Notes: generated by a model not told the origin, from the sequence alone. A DNA stretch of 64,000 nt from Lamellibrachia satsuma (GCA_033239005.1 BSQZ01000098.1:370001-434000), one strand, 5' to 3'; positions 46,795-60,699 are shown, counted from the first letter of the stretch. Program-made: numbers and translations.

Positions 46795-46962
46795 TAATTT
46801 AAGACAGTTCACACATTCGCAAGGTTGTAATATAAGACAGTTCACACATTCGCAAGGTTGTAATATAAGACAGTTCACACATTCGCAAGGTTGTAATATA
46901 AGACAGTTCACATTTTCACAAGGCTGTGATAAGACAATTCACACTTTCACAAGTTACACCAT
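46795..46962. repeat. ~33-bp tandem repeat
   Basis: Five decaying copies containing ACAGTTCACACATTCGCAAG, the last two shortened. Confidence 0.9.
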
Positions 46963-48235
46963 CTAGTGATTAAAGTTGATTCAATCTATGATTTTAACAA
47001 AAGTATGCAATTGAAATTGAACATCAGTGAACCTGATTCGTGATGGGCTAAAACAGTCAAGTAATTCTCTGTGAATGGAATCCTGGTGTGAACATTTGTC
47101 CATATTGCCAATGTGAACATTTGTCCATATTGCCAGTGTAAATATTAAGTTGTTCTGCGTGACCACTGCCAGACACCTACACATCAGACGTGTTCTTTGG
47201 TAATTTACATATTTCAGCTGTAAAATGGTATAGTGACGCATCTGTTCAAGATTCGCAAGTCAGTAAAGCGTTGGTGATAGAATGTACACTGTCCCTGGTG
47301 ACATCTTACCAGAAACTGTTTCATATATTTACATACAGTTATTTTGACAGCAGATATCACTACATGATGTTTGAAATAATTGAAAGAAATGATTTTGATT
47401 GTAAGACGAGACAACTTGCAAAAGGATATTTTGCCACAGGAAGTACTCACAAAATTAGTTTGAAACGATATGTGCAGAAAAATGTAATCATTATTTTGGT
47501 AAATTGAACTGAAAGATACTGAACCTTTCACGATAAATATAAAAGCACATTTCCAGTGTTCCAGTTTTACCGTTGTTTCAAAATCCAAAAGACAGATCAA
47601 AACTAGACTTAGAAGGATCACATTTTTAGGGCTCAGGCTTCTTGAACTAAATCTTGGGTGCCAGTGAGATTTTTGGGTTCAAACTTTGTGAGTTAAATCT
47701 TGGGTGTCAATGAGATTGTTGGGCTCATACTTCTTGAACTAATTCTTGGGTGTCAGTAAGATTTTAGGGCTCAGATTTCTTGAGCTAAATCTTCAATGTC
47801 ATTTAGATATTATGATCCATAACTCTCCCCTTTGCCTTGGTTGTGTGTTAGACCTGATCAGATTACTAGGAGACACAGCGTATAGATGTTGGGGGTTGGG
47901 CAGACAGATACACCTCTCTTTGATGTACAGGCAGCATGCAGCATAACATTTACATTTTAAGCCACTGGTGGTTGCCAGGCGTTATCTCCAGTGCTCAGCT
48001 GTCCTGTCCTGTAGTCAGTGCCATGTATTGATTACAGGGCAATCAAAAAACTCCCGGCTGCTAAGCATCTGTACATAAAGTCAGCTGTCATTATCAATTC
48101 GTACTGGTCCGTGCGCCTACTGCTACAGCAGGATCAAATTGATGACTTCCCTCTCACTTATGACACATCGTCTTCCCATTTGCCGCTCACGCAAACTTTT
48201 ATTGACAGCCACTCCCAAGGTGGCAAAGTACAACT
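46963..48235 (+). other. CUX1 intron 1, no gene recognised
   Basis: Includes a degenerate ~50-bp repeat at 47,630-47,790 (built on CTTGAACTAAATCTTGGGTG). Frames of 66-135 codons on both strands show no family signature. Confidence 0.55.
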
Positions 48236-49900
48236 ACCACCTGTCTTGAACTAGAGCAGTGACAGTGGGGCGTGTTTTAATGGTTTACATCCCATTTACA
48301 CTGTTACACCTGTCTTGAACTAGAGCGGTGACAGTGGGGCATGTTGTAATGGTTTACATCCCATTTACACCGTTACACCTGTCTTGAACTAGAGCAGTGA
48401 CAGTGGGACATGTTGTAATGGTTTGCATCCCATTTACACCGTTACACCTGTCTTGAACTAGAGCGGTGACAGTGGGGCATGTTGTAATGGTTTACATCCC
48501 ATTTACACCGTTACACCTGTCTTGAACTAGAGCAGTGACAGTGGGGCATGTTGTAATGGTTTGCATCCCATTTACACCGTTACACCTGTCTTGAACTAGA
48601 GCAGTGACAGTGGGGCATGTTGTAATGGTTTGCATCCCATTTACTCCGTTACACCTGTCTTGAACTAGAGCAGTGACAGTGGGGCATGTTGTAATGGTTT
48701 ACATACCATTTACACCGTTACACCTGTCTTGAACTAGAGCAGTGACAGTGGGGCATGTTGTAATGGTTTGCATCCCATTTACTCCGTTACACCTGTCTTG
48801 AACTAGAGCAGTGACAGTGGGGCATGTTGTAATGGTTTACATACCATTTACACCGTTACACCTGTCTTGAACTAGAGCAGTGACAGTGGGGCATGTTGTA
48901 ATGGTTTGCATCCCATTTACACCGTTACACCCGTCTTGAACTAGAGCAGCGACAGTGGGGCATGTTGTAATGGTTTGCATCCCATTTACACCGTTACACC
49001 CGTCTTGAACTAGAGCAGCGACAGTGGGGCATGTTGTAATGGTTTGCATCCCATTTACACCGTTACACCCGTCTTGAACTAGAGCAGCGACAGTGGGGCA
49101 TGTTGTAATGGTTTGCATCCCATTTACACCGTTACACCCGTCTTGAACTAGAGCAGCGACAGTGGGGCATGTTGTAATGGTTTGCATCCCATTTACACCG
49201 TTACACCCGTCTTGAACTAGAGCAGCGACAGTGGGGCATGTTGTAATGGTTTGCATCCCATTTACACCGTTACACCCGTCTTGAACTAGAGCAGCGACAG
49301 TGGGGCATGTTGTAATGGTTTGCATCCCATTTACACCGTTACACCCGTCTTGAACTAGAGCAGCGACAGTGGGGCATGTTGTAATGGTTTGCATCCCATT
49401 TACACCGTTACACCCGTCTTGAACTAGAGCAGCGACAGTGGGGCATGTTGTAATGGTTTGCATCCCATTTACACCGTTACACCCATCTTGAACTAGAGCA
49501 GCGACAGTGGGGCATGTTGTAATGGTTTGCATCCCATTTACACCGTTACACCCATCTTGAACTAGAGCAGCGACAGTGGGGCATGTTGTAATGGTTTGCA
49601 TCCAATTTACACCGTTACACCCGTCTTGAACTAGAGCAGCGACAGTGGGGCATGTTGTAATGGTTTGCATCCCATTTACACCGTTACACCCGTCTTGAAC
49701 TAGAGCAGCGACAGTGGGGCATGTTGTAATGGTTTGCATCCCATTTACACCGTTACACCCGTCTTGAACTAGAGCAGCGACAGTGGGGCATGTTGTAATG
49801 GTTTGCATCCCATTTACACCGTTACACCCGTCTTGAACTAGAGCAGTGACAGTGGGGCATGTTGTAATGGTTTACATCCCATTTACACCATTACATGTAT
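48236..49900. repeat. 69-bp minisatellite
   Basis: About 24 copies containing GTTGTAATGGTTTGCATCCC. Units from about 48,900 to 49,860 are almost identical, while those to the left vary more (TGTCTTG/CGTCTTG, GCAGTGA/GCAGCGA), so the right part was homogenised recently. As 69 is 23 codons, a 323-codon minus-strand frame of 23-residue repeats stays open; it is an artefact. Confidence 0.96.
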
Positions 49901-51960
49901 GTCTTTCTAACAGGCACATTTACCACATCGTGAACTAGGCATTTTCAGGCATGGTTTAAGAGTTTATATACTGAGTTTTCTGCTCATGAATTTGTCTTAT
50001 TTTCTTTTGATGTTCTCAATATGTTGAGGAGGAATAATATCTAGAATGCAGCAAGGAGTATTTGATAGAGGAGCTGTGGGAATCCTGAGGATAGATGGGT
50101 ATCTTATCTTCCCATGCCCAGTCTCTGCTAATCATATTTTGAAAAAGCCATTTATTAGGTCAGAACCCCAAAGTGGTACATGTTAGAAGTCGATCAAGCA
50201 GATTGTTTTATGACCCCTGATGATTGGGCGTGTACCCTCCATCCTCTGTACCTTTCTGTGAGTGCAGCAGACTGTAGTGTCATCATTCTGGTGACAGGTG
50301 ACATTGTGACATGTTGTCTTTGAAGTGACGTGTTGCGACCAGCTATCAGTGACAAAATTGTACTTGAAAAGACGTTTTAAGTTTTGATGTTTGAGGGATT
50401 GCATAAGCATTGGGTCTTCGTTTAAAGTTCCATTATATGTGATCTACACTGCTGGGTGAATAATGACAGGGTGCTCGGTCGTTCTAAGGTTCTTACAAGG
50501 GTGAAGCATTGTAAAGGTTGCATTGGTAAAAGATAGTTTTTCGTTGAAGGGGGTCTGTCTTCTAAAGTCACGCTACTTTTAATATAGAATCCTGTGATTT
50601 TAGTCCCATTGTTTTGCCCATGATCGAGGATTTGATTGCTACACTATTTTTAACATGTTTGTCACGTTCTCTAGACTGGGCGTTTTCCAATGAAAGTTGT
50701 TAATGAGAAGGGTGGGTCTCTCTTTGCATACCCTTGCGTTGACACTGCGCTGACCTTGCATGTCTGTTATATGTTTGGTATTGTGACGATGCGCCCGTTC
50801 GACACATCTGCTGTTGACGCTGCCAAACGATTGCTTTGTAAATCGCCAGTAATGATGATGGCTTCAACATCCGTCTGGTTGCATTGTATAGCAGCGTAAC
50901 ATAATTGTAAATTTTTTCCTCTGAATGTCCTGGTGTCTCTCATCTTCAGTCTATACTTGGTCGGTGTCATGATGTATTGCTGTGCTATTAATCGAGAAAA
51001 AATTGCTCGCTGCCATACATAAGCAGGATTGCGTGAAACGCAGGCGTGTTGATGATAACGATCACATATCATCGGCAGCGAATGGCGCCAAAAAAACTGA
51101 TGACAAATTGGTTTGCGAAGACAAGTATGTCCGGCTGGTCGACCAGCTGATTTAGTGGCAGCATCAGATCACAGGTGTGAAACCTGTGAGGGGTGACGGT
51201 GGGGTGAGGTGGGGGTTACAACAGGGGGTGAAGTGAGGGCAGGGAACATTTTGTTCAGTATCTCGTCGTGAATCGTGATACAAGTTACGCAGATCGCTAC
51301 GTAGTACTAAAAACGCATCGCGTAAAATCGCGAACCATATTTGGTGGTAATAAAATATCCGTGTGCTAGTTTGTACCTAATCACATATAGGTATTAACTA
51401 CCAAACGAAACCTTCATCTCGTCATTACGGCATGCAAAGTTACGTCAAGTTTAATAGCAGTCGTCACCTTTATCTGCGTGGTGTCACAACAATCGCACAC
51501 AAAACGATGTCATCAAGGTTGTGGTTCGTTTATGGAAAATTAAATGGCGGCAACTAACGACTTCGTGTCTAGTAAAGTTCTAGTTTCCAAATTGATTATC
51601 AATTGTTGCTAATAAAAATTTTCAAAATGTTCCCTGGAGGGTGCCAGAAGGGGTGAGGTGGAGGATGACACTAAGGGGTGAAGTGGGTGTGACAGTAGGG
51701 GGTGTGGATGGGGTGACAGTAAAGGTTGAGGTGTGAGGTCACAAGGGGTGAGCTGGGGGGGTCCCAGTAAGGGGTGAGATCCCCAGTGTGGCACATGGGC
51801 CAGTGCGGCACATGGGCCAGTGCTATAAAAGTCCATTAAACTGGACCAATAAATAAGCCACTGCTGTTGCTGTTGGTCCTAATGGCCTGTAATAGGCAGA
51901 ACCACTTTGTCCTGTCCTCAGGCTATGTATGGGGGGGTACCAAGATCTGTGATGTCATCT
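49901..51960 (+). other. CUX1 intron 1, no gene recognised
   Basis: No coding signature. G-rich GGGTGAGGTGGGGG-type stretches occur at 51,185-51,245 and 51,630-51,790 and could form G-rich secondary structure. Otherwise unremarkable. Confidence 0.5.
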
Positions 51961-52521
51961 GTATGTTTACCTGTCCAGCCAGTCCAGTCATCAATGCCAT
52001 CTCAGTCCTAGGTTTCTGATGTTTGCCTGTCCAGCCAGTCCAGTCATCAATGCCATCTCAGTCCTAGGTTTCTGATGTTTGCCTGTCCAGCCAGTCCAGT
52101 CATCAATGCCATCTCAGTCCTAGGTTTCTGATGTTTGCCTGTCCAGCCAGTCCAGTCATCAATGCCATCTCAGTCCTAGGTTTCTGATGTTTGCCTGCCC
52201 AGCCAGTCCAGTCATCAATGCCATCTCAGTCCTAGGTTTCTGATGTTTGCCTGCCCAGCCAGTCCAGTCATCAATGCCATCTCAGTCCTAGGTTTCTGAT
52301 GTTTGCCTGTCCAGCCAGTCCAGTCATCAATGCCATCTCAGTCCTAGGTTTCTGATGTTTGCCTGCCCAGCCAGTCCAGTCATCAATGCCATCTCAGTCC
52401 TAGGTTTCTGATGTTTGCCTGTCCAGCCAGTCCAGTCATCAATGCCATCTCAGTCCTAGGTTTCTGATGTTTGCCTGCCCAGCCAGTCCAGTCATCAATG
52501 CCATCTCAGTCCTAGGTTTCT
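51961..52521. repeat. 56-bp minisatellite
   Basis: Ten near-identical copies containing CAGTCCAGTCATCAATGCCA. The only common variant is CCTGTCC versus CCTGCCC. Confidence 0.96.
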
Positions 52522-52632
52522 GTGTCTAACACTTCCTCTTTCTCAACATGATTAAACAGCAGATATTGTTTCCCGATTAGTCATTCAGTTATGTATCATC
52601 ACAAGACCAACTGATGTCAGCGGGGAGGGCTG

Positions 52633-52728
52633 CACAAGTATGTCCTGTATGTGATCCACAAGTATGTCCTGTATGTGATCCACAAGTATGTCCTGTATGT
52701 GATCCACAAGTATGTCCTGTATATGATC
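52633..52728. repeat. 24-bp tandem repeat
   Basis: Four copies containing CACAAGTATGTCCTGTATGT. Confidence 0.95.
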
Positions 52729-53456
52729 CAGATACATGAAGGATCTAGTCTCGTTAGAACCAATCTATTATATGTTTCATTGTCCTCTCTGGGCTCTGTG
52801 ATCAAAGCCTGCATTGTATGTGTGAAGAAACTATCAGTCTGAAGTTTTTACCACGCTTTTAGCAATGTCCACTCTGTGCATTGCGCTAATGATTGTATGA
52901 ACACACCAAGTGACACGTCAGTGTCATAGCAAGCTCCCCAGGCTCGTAGAGTTGTGTAATCAATGCCTGTAGACACAGAAGAAACTATCAGTGTTTGACC
53001 TGTGTCAGTCCACTCCTCCATGTGATTGACTGTATGAACACACCTAGTTACTTACACATCAGAGTGATAGAGCGTGTCAGTGCTTGCAGGCACTACAATA
53101 GTCTACTTGTTTTCATATTGCATTTTGTCATGGTTGAATAATACACAAAAGGCAGCTAATAACTGTAAACTGGTACAAAACTTAAAAAACATAGTTTTTA
53201 AAAAGTAGGTTGATAAAAACATCAAACTTGCAAGGTTAAAATAAATTAATTGTGCATTTATAAAAAAAGCTGCAGCGACTGATCTGATGTTAGTGTGAGG
53301 AAGACTCAGGAAGTTGATTTCTCTTGTAGATTACCCAGAAAACAAATTTAGTTTCTATAATCTAAATTTGTAAATGGCTATGAGTAATTGAACTGTAAGA
53401 AATCATTGATAATCTGTTGTATTCACCAGATTAACTACTCTTTTTGTTGTCCTAGA
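52729..53456 (+). other. CUX1 intron 1, no gene recognised
   Basis: AT-rich. Positions 52,890-53,070 contain two diverged copies of a ~130-bp segment (GTATGAACACACCAAGT / GTATGAACACACCTAGT). No coding signature. Confidence 0.5.
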
Positions 53457-53752
53457 GTCGTTTACCCCTGACCCCACTGTTGAGTTGTTTACCCCTGACC
53501 CCACTGTTGAGTTGTTTACCCCTGACCCCACTGTTGAGTTGTTTACCCCTGACCCCACTGTTGAGTTGTTTACCCCGACCCCACTGTTGAGTTGTTTACC
53601 CCTGACCCCACTGTTGAGTTGTTTACCCCTGACCCCACTGTTGAGTTGTTTACCCCGACCCCACTGTTGAGTTGTTTACCCCGACCCCACTGTTGAGATG
53701 TTTACCCCTGACCCCACTGTTGAGGTGTTTACCCCTGACCCCACTATTGAGT
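53457..53752. repeat. 26/27-bp minisatellite
   Basis: Eleven copies containing CCTGACCCCACTGTTGAGTT. Some copies lack CT (ACCCCGACC), so lengths alternate and the reading frame drifts. Confidence 0.95.
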
Positions 53753-54138
53753 CGCAGAGCAAGTTGTACAATTAATGAATTACATCAACAGTGTCATTGT
53801 GTGTCTTGTGTGTCGTGTCATTGTGTGTCTTGTGTGTCGTGTCAAACTGTTACTTCCTGTGTCAGTCGTCAGTTTGATGCTATTCAGCGTTGATGGCGTT
53901 TTGCTCACGACAATGCCCTGTCGAATGCCACGTCAGTGTCGTTAGCGTCAGGACATCCGCTGACTGCCTGTCACCTGCAGGCTGTAAATAACTTCATTTC
54001 TACATTCCAAGCTTGCATGCATAAAACAATAATAAAATATTGGTGTCATCAAATGTTGCGGAGATAGCATGTGGACGCAGTGACACTGACGGAAGCACAA
54101 ATACAGATCAGTTCGCTGACTGTAGTTTGTCAAGGTGA

Positions 54139-54520
54139 TGTTATCAACAGAGACCAACATAGATGTATGCCATCTTGAAATGTTATCAACAGAGACCAAC
54201 ATAGATGTATACCATCTTGAAATGTTATCAACAGAGACCAACATAGATGTATACCATCTTGAAATGTTATCAACAGAGACAAACATAGATGTATACCATC
54301 TTGAAATGTTATCAACAGAGACCAACATAGATGTATACCATCTTGAAATGTTATCAACAGAGACAAACATAGATGTATACCATCTTGAAATGTTATCAAC
54401 AGAGACCAACATAGATGTATACCATCTTGAAATGTTATCAACAGAGACCAACATAGATGTATACCATCTTGAAATGTTATCAACAGAGACCAACATAGAT
54501 GTATACCATCTTGAAATGCT
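54139..54520. repeat. 42-bp minisatellite
   Basis: Nine copies containing TCAACAGAGACCAACATAGA. The unit is 14 codons long, so frames remain open on both strands. Not coding. Confidence 0.95.
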
Positions 54521-54989
54521 AGAAAATAGAGCAGAAAGAGGAGAACAAAATTTTATTTTATAAATTGTATAGATTCTAAATTTACCAGGTATTACTATAT
54601 AATGTGTATAGAATTTAGTCTACAGGAATAAATCTAAACGAACTACCCCATAAGTGCAAAATTCACAGCACTTGAAGCTTTACAAGAACATTTATGCAAT
54701 CCCCCCAAATTTTTTTTACAGTTGTCTTTTTTTTTAAGCAATCACCAGAAATTCTAAATTTTTTATGTTTAAAAAATGAGTAGGGCAGTTGTACACTTGT
54801 GTGTAATCTTTGGTGGCTTAGAGAAATGTGAACATTATAATTAATGTAGCTAAGTTTTGTCTAACAGTGCAATATAAGAATGTAATAAACAGCCTGGACA
54901 TTTACCATCATCTCTAATCGATGCTGCTTGGTCAACCCTCAGGAATGTAAGCCTAGAATCAGGGGGACAGGAGTACCATTTTAGAAGCC

Positions 54990-55480
54990 ATGGTTTCCGT
55001 GATTTGCATGGAGGTGATTAGTTGCATACTTAGCATCACCTGGCAGGAAACACACCAAGCAAAGAGGTCCTTGCGCGTGCTGATATCCCCAGCATATACA
55101 CCCTGCTAAGTCAGCTATGCCTGCATTCACTTGGCCATGTATGCTGCTTAGAGGATGGACATATTCAAAGGATGGACTCTATGGTGAGCTTACCTCTGGT
55201 GCAAGGTGTGTCGGCCGTCCAGCTCAGTGGTTCAGAGATGATTGCAAACGAGATATCAAATCTGCTCAGACCAGGATCAAATGTTGGGAATCTGCTGCAG
55301 CGGACCACAACAACTGGTGATTGGCTGTGCGGAGTGCGACGAGGAATGAAGAAGAAACGAACAGTGGACGGAGAACAGAGGAGGAGAAAAGAAAGGCCAT
55401 AGACTACCACGCCTCTACATCAAACTGTCTACACCTGTACCATCTGTAGCAGAGACTGACACTCAAAAATGTGACTTTCA
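54990..55480 (+). mobile_element. LINE 3' coding fragment ending in a zinc finger
   Basis: The plus strand shows, across frames, HSLGHVCCLEDGHIQRM, LYGELTSGARCVGRPAQWFR, CKRDIKSAQTRIKCWESAA and, after more frame changes, YTCTICSRD. This is the C-terminal region and terminal C2H2-type finger of a LINE reverse-transcriptase protein. Stops and shifts disable it. It is in the same orientation as the CUX1-like gene. Confidence 0.8.
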
Positions 55481-56399
55481 GTAGCAGCAGATGCTGTGCA
55501 GAACACTGATGTCACCTATAGCGCAGCTCCAGTATCTCTCACGTAGACGGATGCCAATGAATGATTAGTTGCCCATAGAAAGAAGTATAATCATGTGCAC
55601 AGAGTGTGGGTTTAGCAACATTTCTCTTCCATGTTAGCCATGCTAGTGAAGTTTGTCCCGGTTATGACATGAAGTTTGGCCCAGTTACCACATGATCTTT
55701 GACCCAGTTACTACATGAACTTACACATTAACAAGTGGCAGATCTAACATCTTATTGTGAAATTGCTTTAAAACAATATCTTGACACTATAAGTACATAT
55801 ATACTTAGGTGAAAGGTAGTTGATTTTATTAGTATGAATTGACAAATGTCAAACATTGTTTAGGATATAAAAGTTTGATTTTAGAAATCTGATTACATGA
55901 TGTCACTATGTCTACCGGTAATTTGTTTATGGAGGAAACATATTGGAAATAAGTGAGCAGTTTTCCAGTGCAGTAGTTTCTTGATTTCAGCAGCAGCCAT
56001 TTTGTTCATGGATAAATGAAATGTTTGTTTTTATTCTGGGTCTTTATTACTTTTAGACTTTGAGATGACATAACTGATTTACTGCCTTGTGGTGTTCCCG
56101 TGAAGTTGGTTCTTGTTCTGTGAAAACTATCGTGAATTCTGGATGATTTCAGGAACAAACTAGTGTTCTACACAGTTTCTCAAATTGGCACTGTAAATTT
56201 GTAGTCATTTTTAAATAAACAGATCTTTCATTGACATGTAGTAATAATAATAATCTTTTATATTCCAGTTAGTTTGATATGTTACTACATGAAGCACTTA
56301 GTGAGGCAGAGGAACCAGCTCATGTCAGCTCAGTTCCCACATGACCACTTAGGCAATGAAGGAATAATTATTTAAGAACTTCACATGGGAAGAAAGTTA
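55481..56399 (+). other. CUX1 intron 1, no gene recognised
   Basis: AT-rich, with no coding signature or clear repeat. Confidence 0.55.
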
Positions 56400-56507
56400 A
56401 GGAATAATTTAACAAGATTTAACAAGATTTGCCATCCAAGCCAAAGGCCCAGATGGCAAGTGGACAAGGAAGCCATTGGCTTATCGAGAGTCCAACAATG
56501 TTCACCT

Positions 56508-59377
56508 ACTTATAACCCGCCCTCCTGATATATGTGTCAACCTTGTTTTTAAACATATTCACGCTGCTAGCAGTTACACTATCTGCAGACAGTTTGTTCC
56601 ATTCATTTATTGTCCTCTGTGAGAACGAGTGCTTCCTGATGTCCAATCTACATTGATCCTTTACTAATTTTACCTCATGTCCTCTAGTTCTGCTATCCTT
56701 CTTGAGTTAGAAAAACATATTTCTATCAATATTTTCATACCCATTCAATATCTTAAAAACTTCAATCTGATCTCCTCTTAACCTCCTTGTCTCTAGAGTT
56801 GTTAAACCACATTCTTTCAGACGTTCTTCATAACTAAGGTCTATAAGTTCTGGAATCATTTTAGTTGCTCTCCTCTGTATGCGTTCAAGCGTATCTATAT
56901 CCTTCTTACGATATGGTCTCCATGCTTGTATACAGTATTCTAAATGAGGTCTAACTATTGCTTTATAAAGAGGTATAATTAACTTTTTTCCCTTGTATGT
57001 TATGTTTCTTCTAATCAATCCAAGAATTTGATTACCCTTTGAAGCTGCAATACCACACTGCTCTGAAACTTTCATATCAGCGCTTATTGTAACTCCTAAG
57101 TCCTTTTCTTTTACAGTAGTACCCAGAACAGTATCTCCCATTTTATAGTTTACATTCAAGTTCCCATGTCCTGTATGTAGGCATTTACATTTCCCAAAAT
57201 TGAACAGCATCTGCCATTTCTCAGACCATTTCACTAATCTGTCTAGATCGTTTTGTAAATGTTGTTTATCACCATCAGTATTAACCTTTCTAAACAGTTT
57301 TGTGTCATCCGCAAATTTCAGTACGTTACTTGTTATACTCTCGTCCAAGTCATTGATATAAATTAAGAATAATATAGGTCCTAATACTGATCCTTGAGGT
57401 ACCCCACTCAAAACCAGTTTCCAATTTGAAACTTCTCCATCTACTACAACTCGTTGTCTTCTGTCAGTCAGCCATTGTTCTATCCAGTCAGTTATGCTAT
57501 CCCCGATACCATGGGCTTTTAATTTAAGTAGCAATCTTTGATGTGGCACTTTGTCAAAAGCTTTCTGAAAATCTAAGTAGATAATATCTACTGGCGATCC
57601 CACGTCTATCCACTTAGTGATTTCTTCCAAAAAACATAACATATTTGTTAAGCATGACCTCGCTTTAAGGAATCCATGTTGAGATGAATTTAATAATTTA
57701 TGCTTAACGAGGAAGTCCACCATATGGTCTTTAATTAACCTTTCTAATAATTTACAAATCACTGACGTTAAACTCACTGGTCTGTAATTCTCTGACTTAT
57801 TTCTCGAACCCTTTTTAAATAATGGTATGATATTTGCTTCTTTCCATTCAAACGGAACAACTCCCTCTTTTAATGACAAGTTGAATACTCTTGCAAGTGG
57901 TATACTGATTTGATCTACTGTTTCCATTAGTAATTTTGGAGGAATCCCATCCACTCCTGGTGATTTGTTATCCTTCATTGCCTTTATTTTCCTAGCTACC
58001 AATTCTGGAGTTACAACTAACGTTCCTAAATAGTCAGATTTAGCCCCCTGAAATTTAGCATCAGCAACTGGTAATGAACTAATATCTTCTTTTGTAAACA
58101 CTGAACTGAAGTAACCATTTAGGTCTTCCACCATTAAAAACCCCTGTGATATTATATTTCCAGCACTGTCTTATAGAGGTCCAACCTTGTCTTGTACGTT
58201 TTGTTTACTCCTGACATATGCATAAAAACTCTTGCTGTCAGTTTTTATGTTACATGCCAGTTTTTGCTCATAGCTTCTTTTAGATTGTCTGATTTCAGTT
58301 GTAGCTGCATTAAGTGCCTCTTTGTATTTTGCATAGTCTTCTTCCTTTCTGGTACGCCTATAAACCCTCCACATAGTTTGTTTTAGCATTATTTTTCTAA
58401 TTGCCTCTTTTGACAAGTGTTTCTTTCTACACTGTTTTCCTTGTTTTCGGAAGGGAACAAATTTATCAATGATACTCTCAATTTCATATTTTAGAATATT
58501 CCAACATTCAATTGCAGTCTTATTCATCAGCATGTTATTCCAATCTAGCTGTGCTAAGTATTTTCTCATATCTTTGTAGTTACCTTTGTGGAAGTTTCTC
58601 TTGTACGTTTTCTTATTTTTACTTTCTGATTTTACATTGATGTCAAAATGTATTTGATTATGGTCACTATTACCCAATGGTTCAAATATTTTTACATTGT
58701 CCACTAATTCTTTTTGTGATAACAAAACTATATCTAATACATTTTCTCCCCTGGTTGGTTCTAGTACGTGCTGAGTAAGAAAGCTATCCTGGATTAAACA
58801 TAGAAATTGTTGATCCTCAATCCCTGTGCTCTCTAGAGAATTCCATTGTATGTGTCCATGGTTAAAATCTCCCATTATGATACATTCCCCTTTACTAACT
58901 TCCTTTATAGCGTTTTTTATTTTTGTGTTGTCCTCTTCGTTTATGTTTGGACTTGTAAACTAATCCAATAGTTAATTTTGAATTTCCTGAAACAATTTTG
59001 CACCAAACAGCTTCATCGCAATCTGCTTCCCTTTCTAGTTTTATTTCATAAGCCTGAATAGATTCTTTAACATATAAAATAACTCCCCCGCCCCTTCTTC
59101 CTATTCGATCTTTCCTAAACATTACCTATCCTGTCAGTCCTAATTCAGCATCTGTTATATCTATGTTGGCCCATGATTCAGTTATACCAATTATGTAAGG
59201 GTCAATATCTTCTACCATAATGTTTAATTCGTTTTTCTTATTTACTATGCTCCTTGCATTTAAACATACGCATCTATAACCTTTTTCAGAGATGTTTTTC
59301 GGATGATTTGATATTGGTTTATCTGTGCTAGTGGCCTCTTGTTCTGCTTGAGACACCTCTAGGTACCCCCCCTGCAC
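56508..59377 (-). pseudogene. LINE B ORF2 endonuclease/reverse transcriptase, broken
   Basis: Endonuclease: CVCLNARSIVNKKNELNIM, IIGITESWANIDI, then GRRGGGVILYVKESI, MGDFNHGHIQWNSLES and LGNSDHNQIHFDI. Reverse transcriptase (58,134 down): SPGVDGIPPKLL, NYRPVSLTSVICKLLERLI, IIYLDFQKAFDKVPHQRLL, GVPQGSVLGPILFLIYINDL, NVLKFADDTKLF (catalytic ADD) and the tail INEWNKLSADSVTASSVNMF. In-frame stops lie at about 59,123, 58,171 and 56,707. One frameshift lies near 58,945, where KSKHKRRGQHKNK replaces the expected family reading. Confidence 0.9.
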
Positions 59378-59379
59378 TT

Positions 59380-60699
59380 CTAGTTTAAAGAATGTTTACT
59401 TCCAAAAATATTTGTCATTGTACCCAAGTCGCTATCTACTGTTGCTGAAAGTTTGTCCGCGAATACTGCCGCCCCCTTTCCACTTAAATGAAGCCCATCC
59501 TTCATGTACATATCAGCCCTCCCAACAAAACTTCTCCATAAATCCACAAATCCAACTTCCTCTTCCCTACACAGCCTCTGGACTAACATGTTGATTACCA
59601 TCCCCCGACAATTTCAATATTTATGACCCCTGCTGCCCATTACAGGTAAAATCCCTGACAGTATTACCTGCTCAACCCGCGTCTGTTTTAGTGTTCTGAC
59701 CAACTGCCTATATTTCCTAACTATGGCAGTTGTACCCTCCCTCTCTACGTTATTTGTCCCTACGTGTACTAAAACAGATCCACCCTTACCCGAGCCTACG
59801 ATGTTGTTTACCCTCTCAGTTATCGCCTCTATTTTGGCTCCAGGCAAGCAGACCACCACATCATCTCCCTTGTTTAAGACTCTGTCGGTCTTCCTAACTA
59901 TCGAATCCCCCACAAACACCCTCGCTCTCTTCCTCACCCCCTCTATCACTGCTGCAGAATAACTCTTCCTTTCGATCCCCTCCATCACATTCTGTCCTGA
60001 CCCCTTCCCTTCTGTCTCCCCCACTCCCTTCTCCTTCCCTCCTGTCTCCCCTACTCCCCTCTCCTTCACTCCGGTTGTTTTCCCTCCTGTCTCCCCCACT
60101 CCCTTCTCCTTCCCTCCTGCCTCCGCTACTCCCCTCTCCTTCACTCCGGTTGTCTTCCCTCCCGTCTCCCCCACTCCCTTCTCCTTCCCTCCTGTCTCCG
60201 CTACTCCCCTCTCCTTCACCCCGGTTGTCTTCCCTCCCGTCTCCCCCACTCCCTTCTCCTTCCCTCCTGTCTCCCCTATTCCCCTCTCCTTCACCCCGGT
60301 TGTCTTCCCTCCCGTTCCTTTCCTTCCCGTCTCCTTACATCCTGTCTCCCTATGACCTGTCACCTTCCCTCCTCTCAGCTTCCTCCCAGGCTGAGGTGAG
60401 CTCTCCCTAGCATCTCTTGTGTCTTTCCCCACTTTATCGTCTACTGTTCCCTCACCGGAACTACTGGCACAACTCCCCTGTTCCCTTCCCACCATTGCCA
60501 CAAGCAGCCTCAGCTCTTCCAACTCCACCTCTAGTTGCTTCATCCTTGCGCATCCCCTACACTCAAAACTAAAACTATCTGCCTGGACCTCAGCCCAGGA
60601 CTTCTCGCACCCAGACTTGACGAAATCTACCCAGTTACTACAACTGCCACAAATTAAGTGTCTTGTGGCCTTTAACTGCCGTTTGCACGGTGCCATCAT
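59380..60699 (-). pseudogene. LINE B ORF1 with SGNH esterase domain, one stop
   Basis: Starts MMAPCKRQLKATRHLICGSC. A Cys-rich zinc-binding stretch (CGSC..C..CRGC, residues about 17-57) is followed by a K/G/E-rich repeat region (GGKTTGVKERGV blocks, about 60,390-60,010) and a GDSL/SGNH hydrolase: VFVGDSIVRK (catalytic Ser block), LVHVGTNNVEREG and, downstream, KDGLHLSGKGAAVFAD (Asp-His block). One in-frame TGA at about 59,614 separates the last block from the rest; frame is otherwise kept. ORF1 esterases are known in CR1-type LINEs and are thought to help in membrane or RNP association. Confidence 0.88.

Noticed and set aside
48837..49808. A 323-codon minus-strand frame of 23-residue repeats
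   Set aside because: The 69-bp unit is a multiple of 3. There is no start context, flanking exon or family match.
55117..55402. Small host exon on the plus strand
   Set aside because: The frames match a LINE C-terminal region (LYGELTSGARCVGRP, CKRDIKSAQ), not a host gene.
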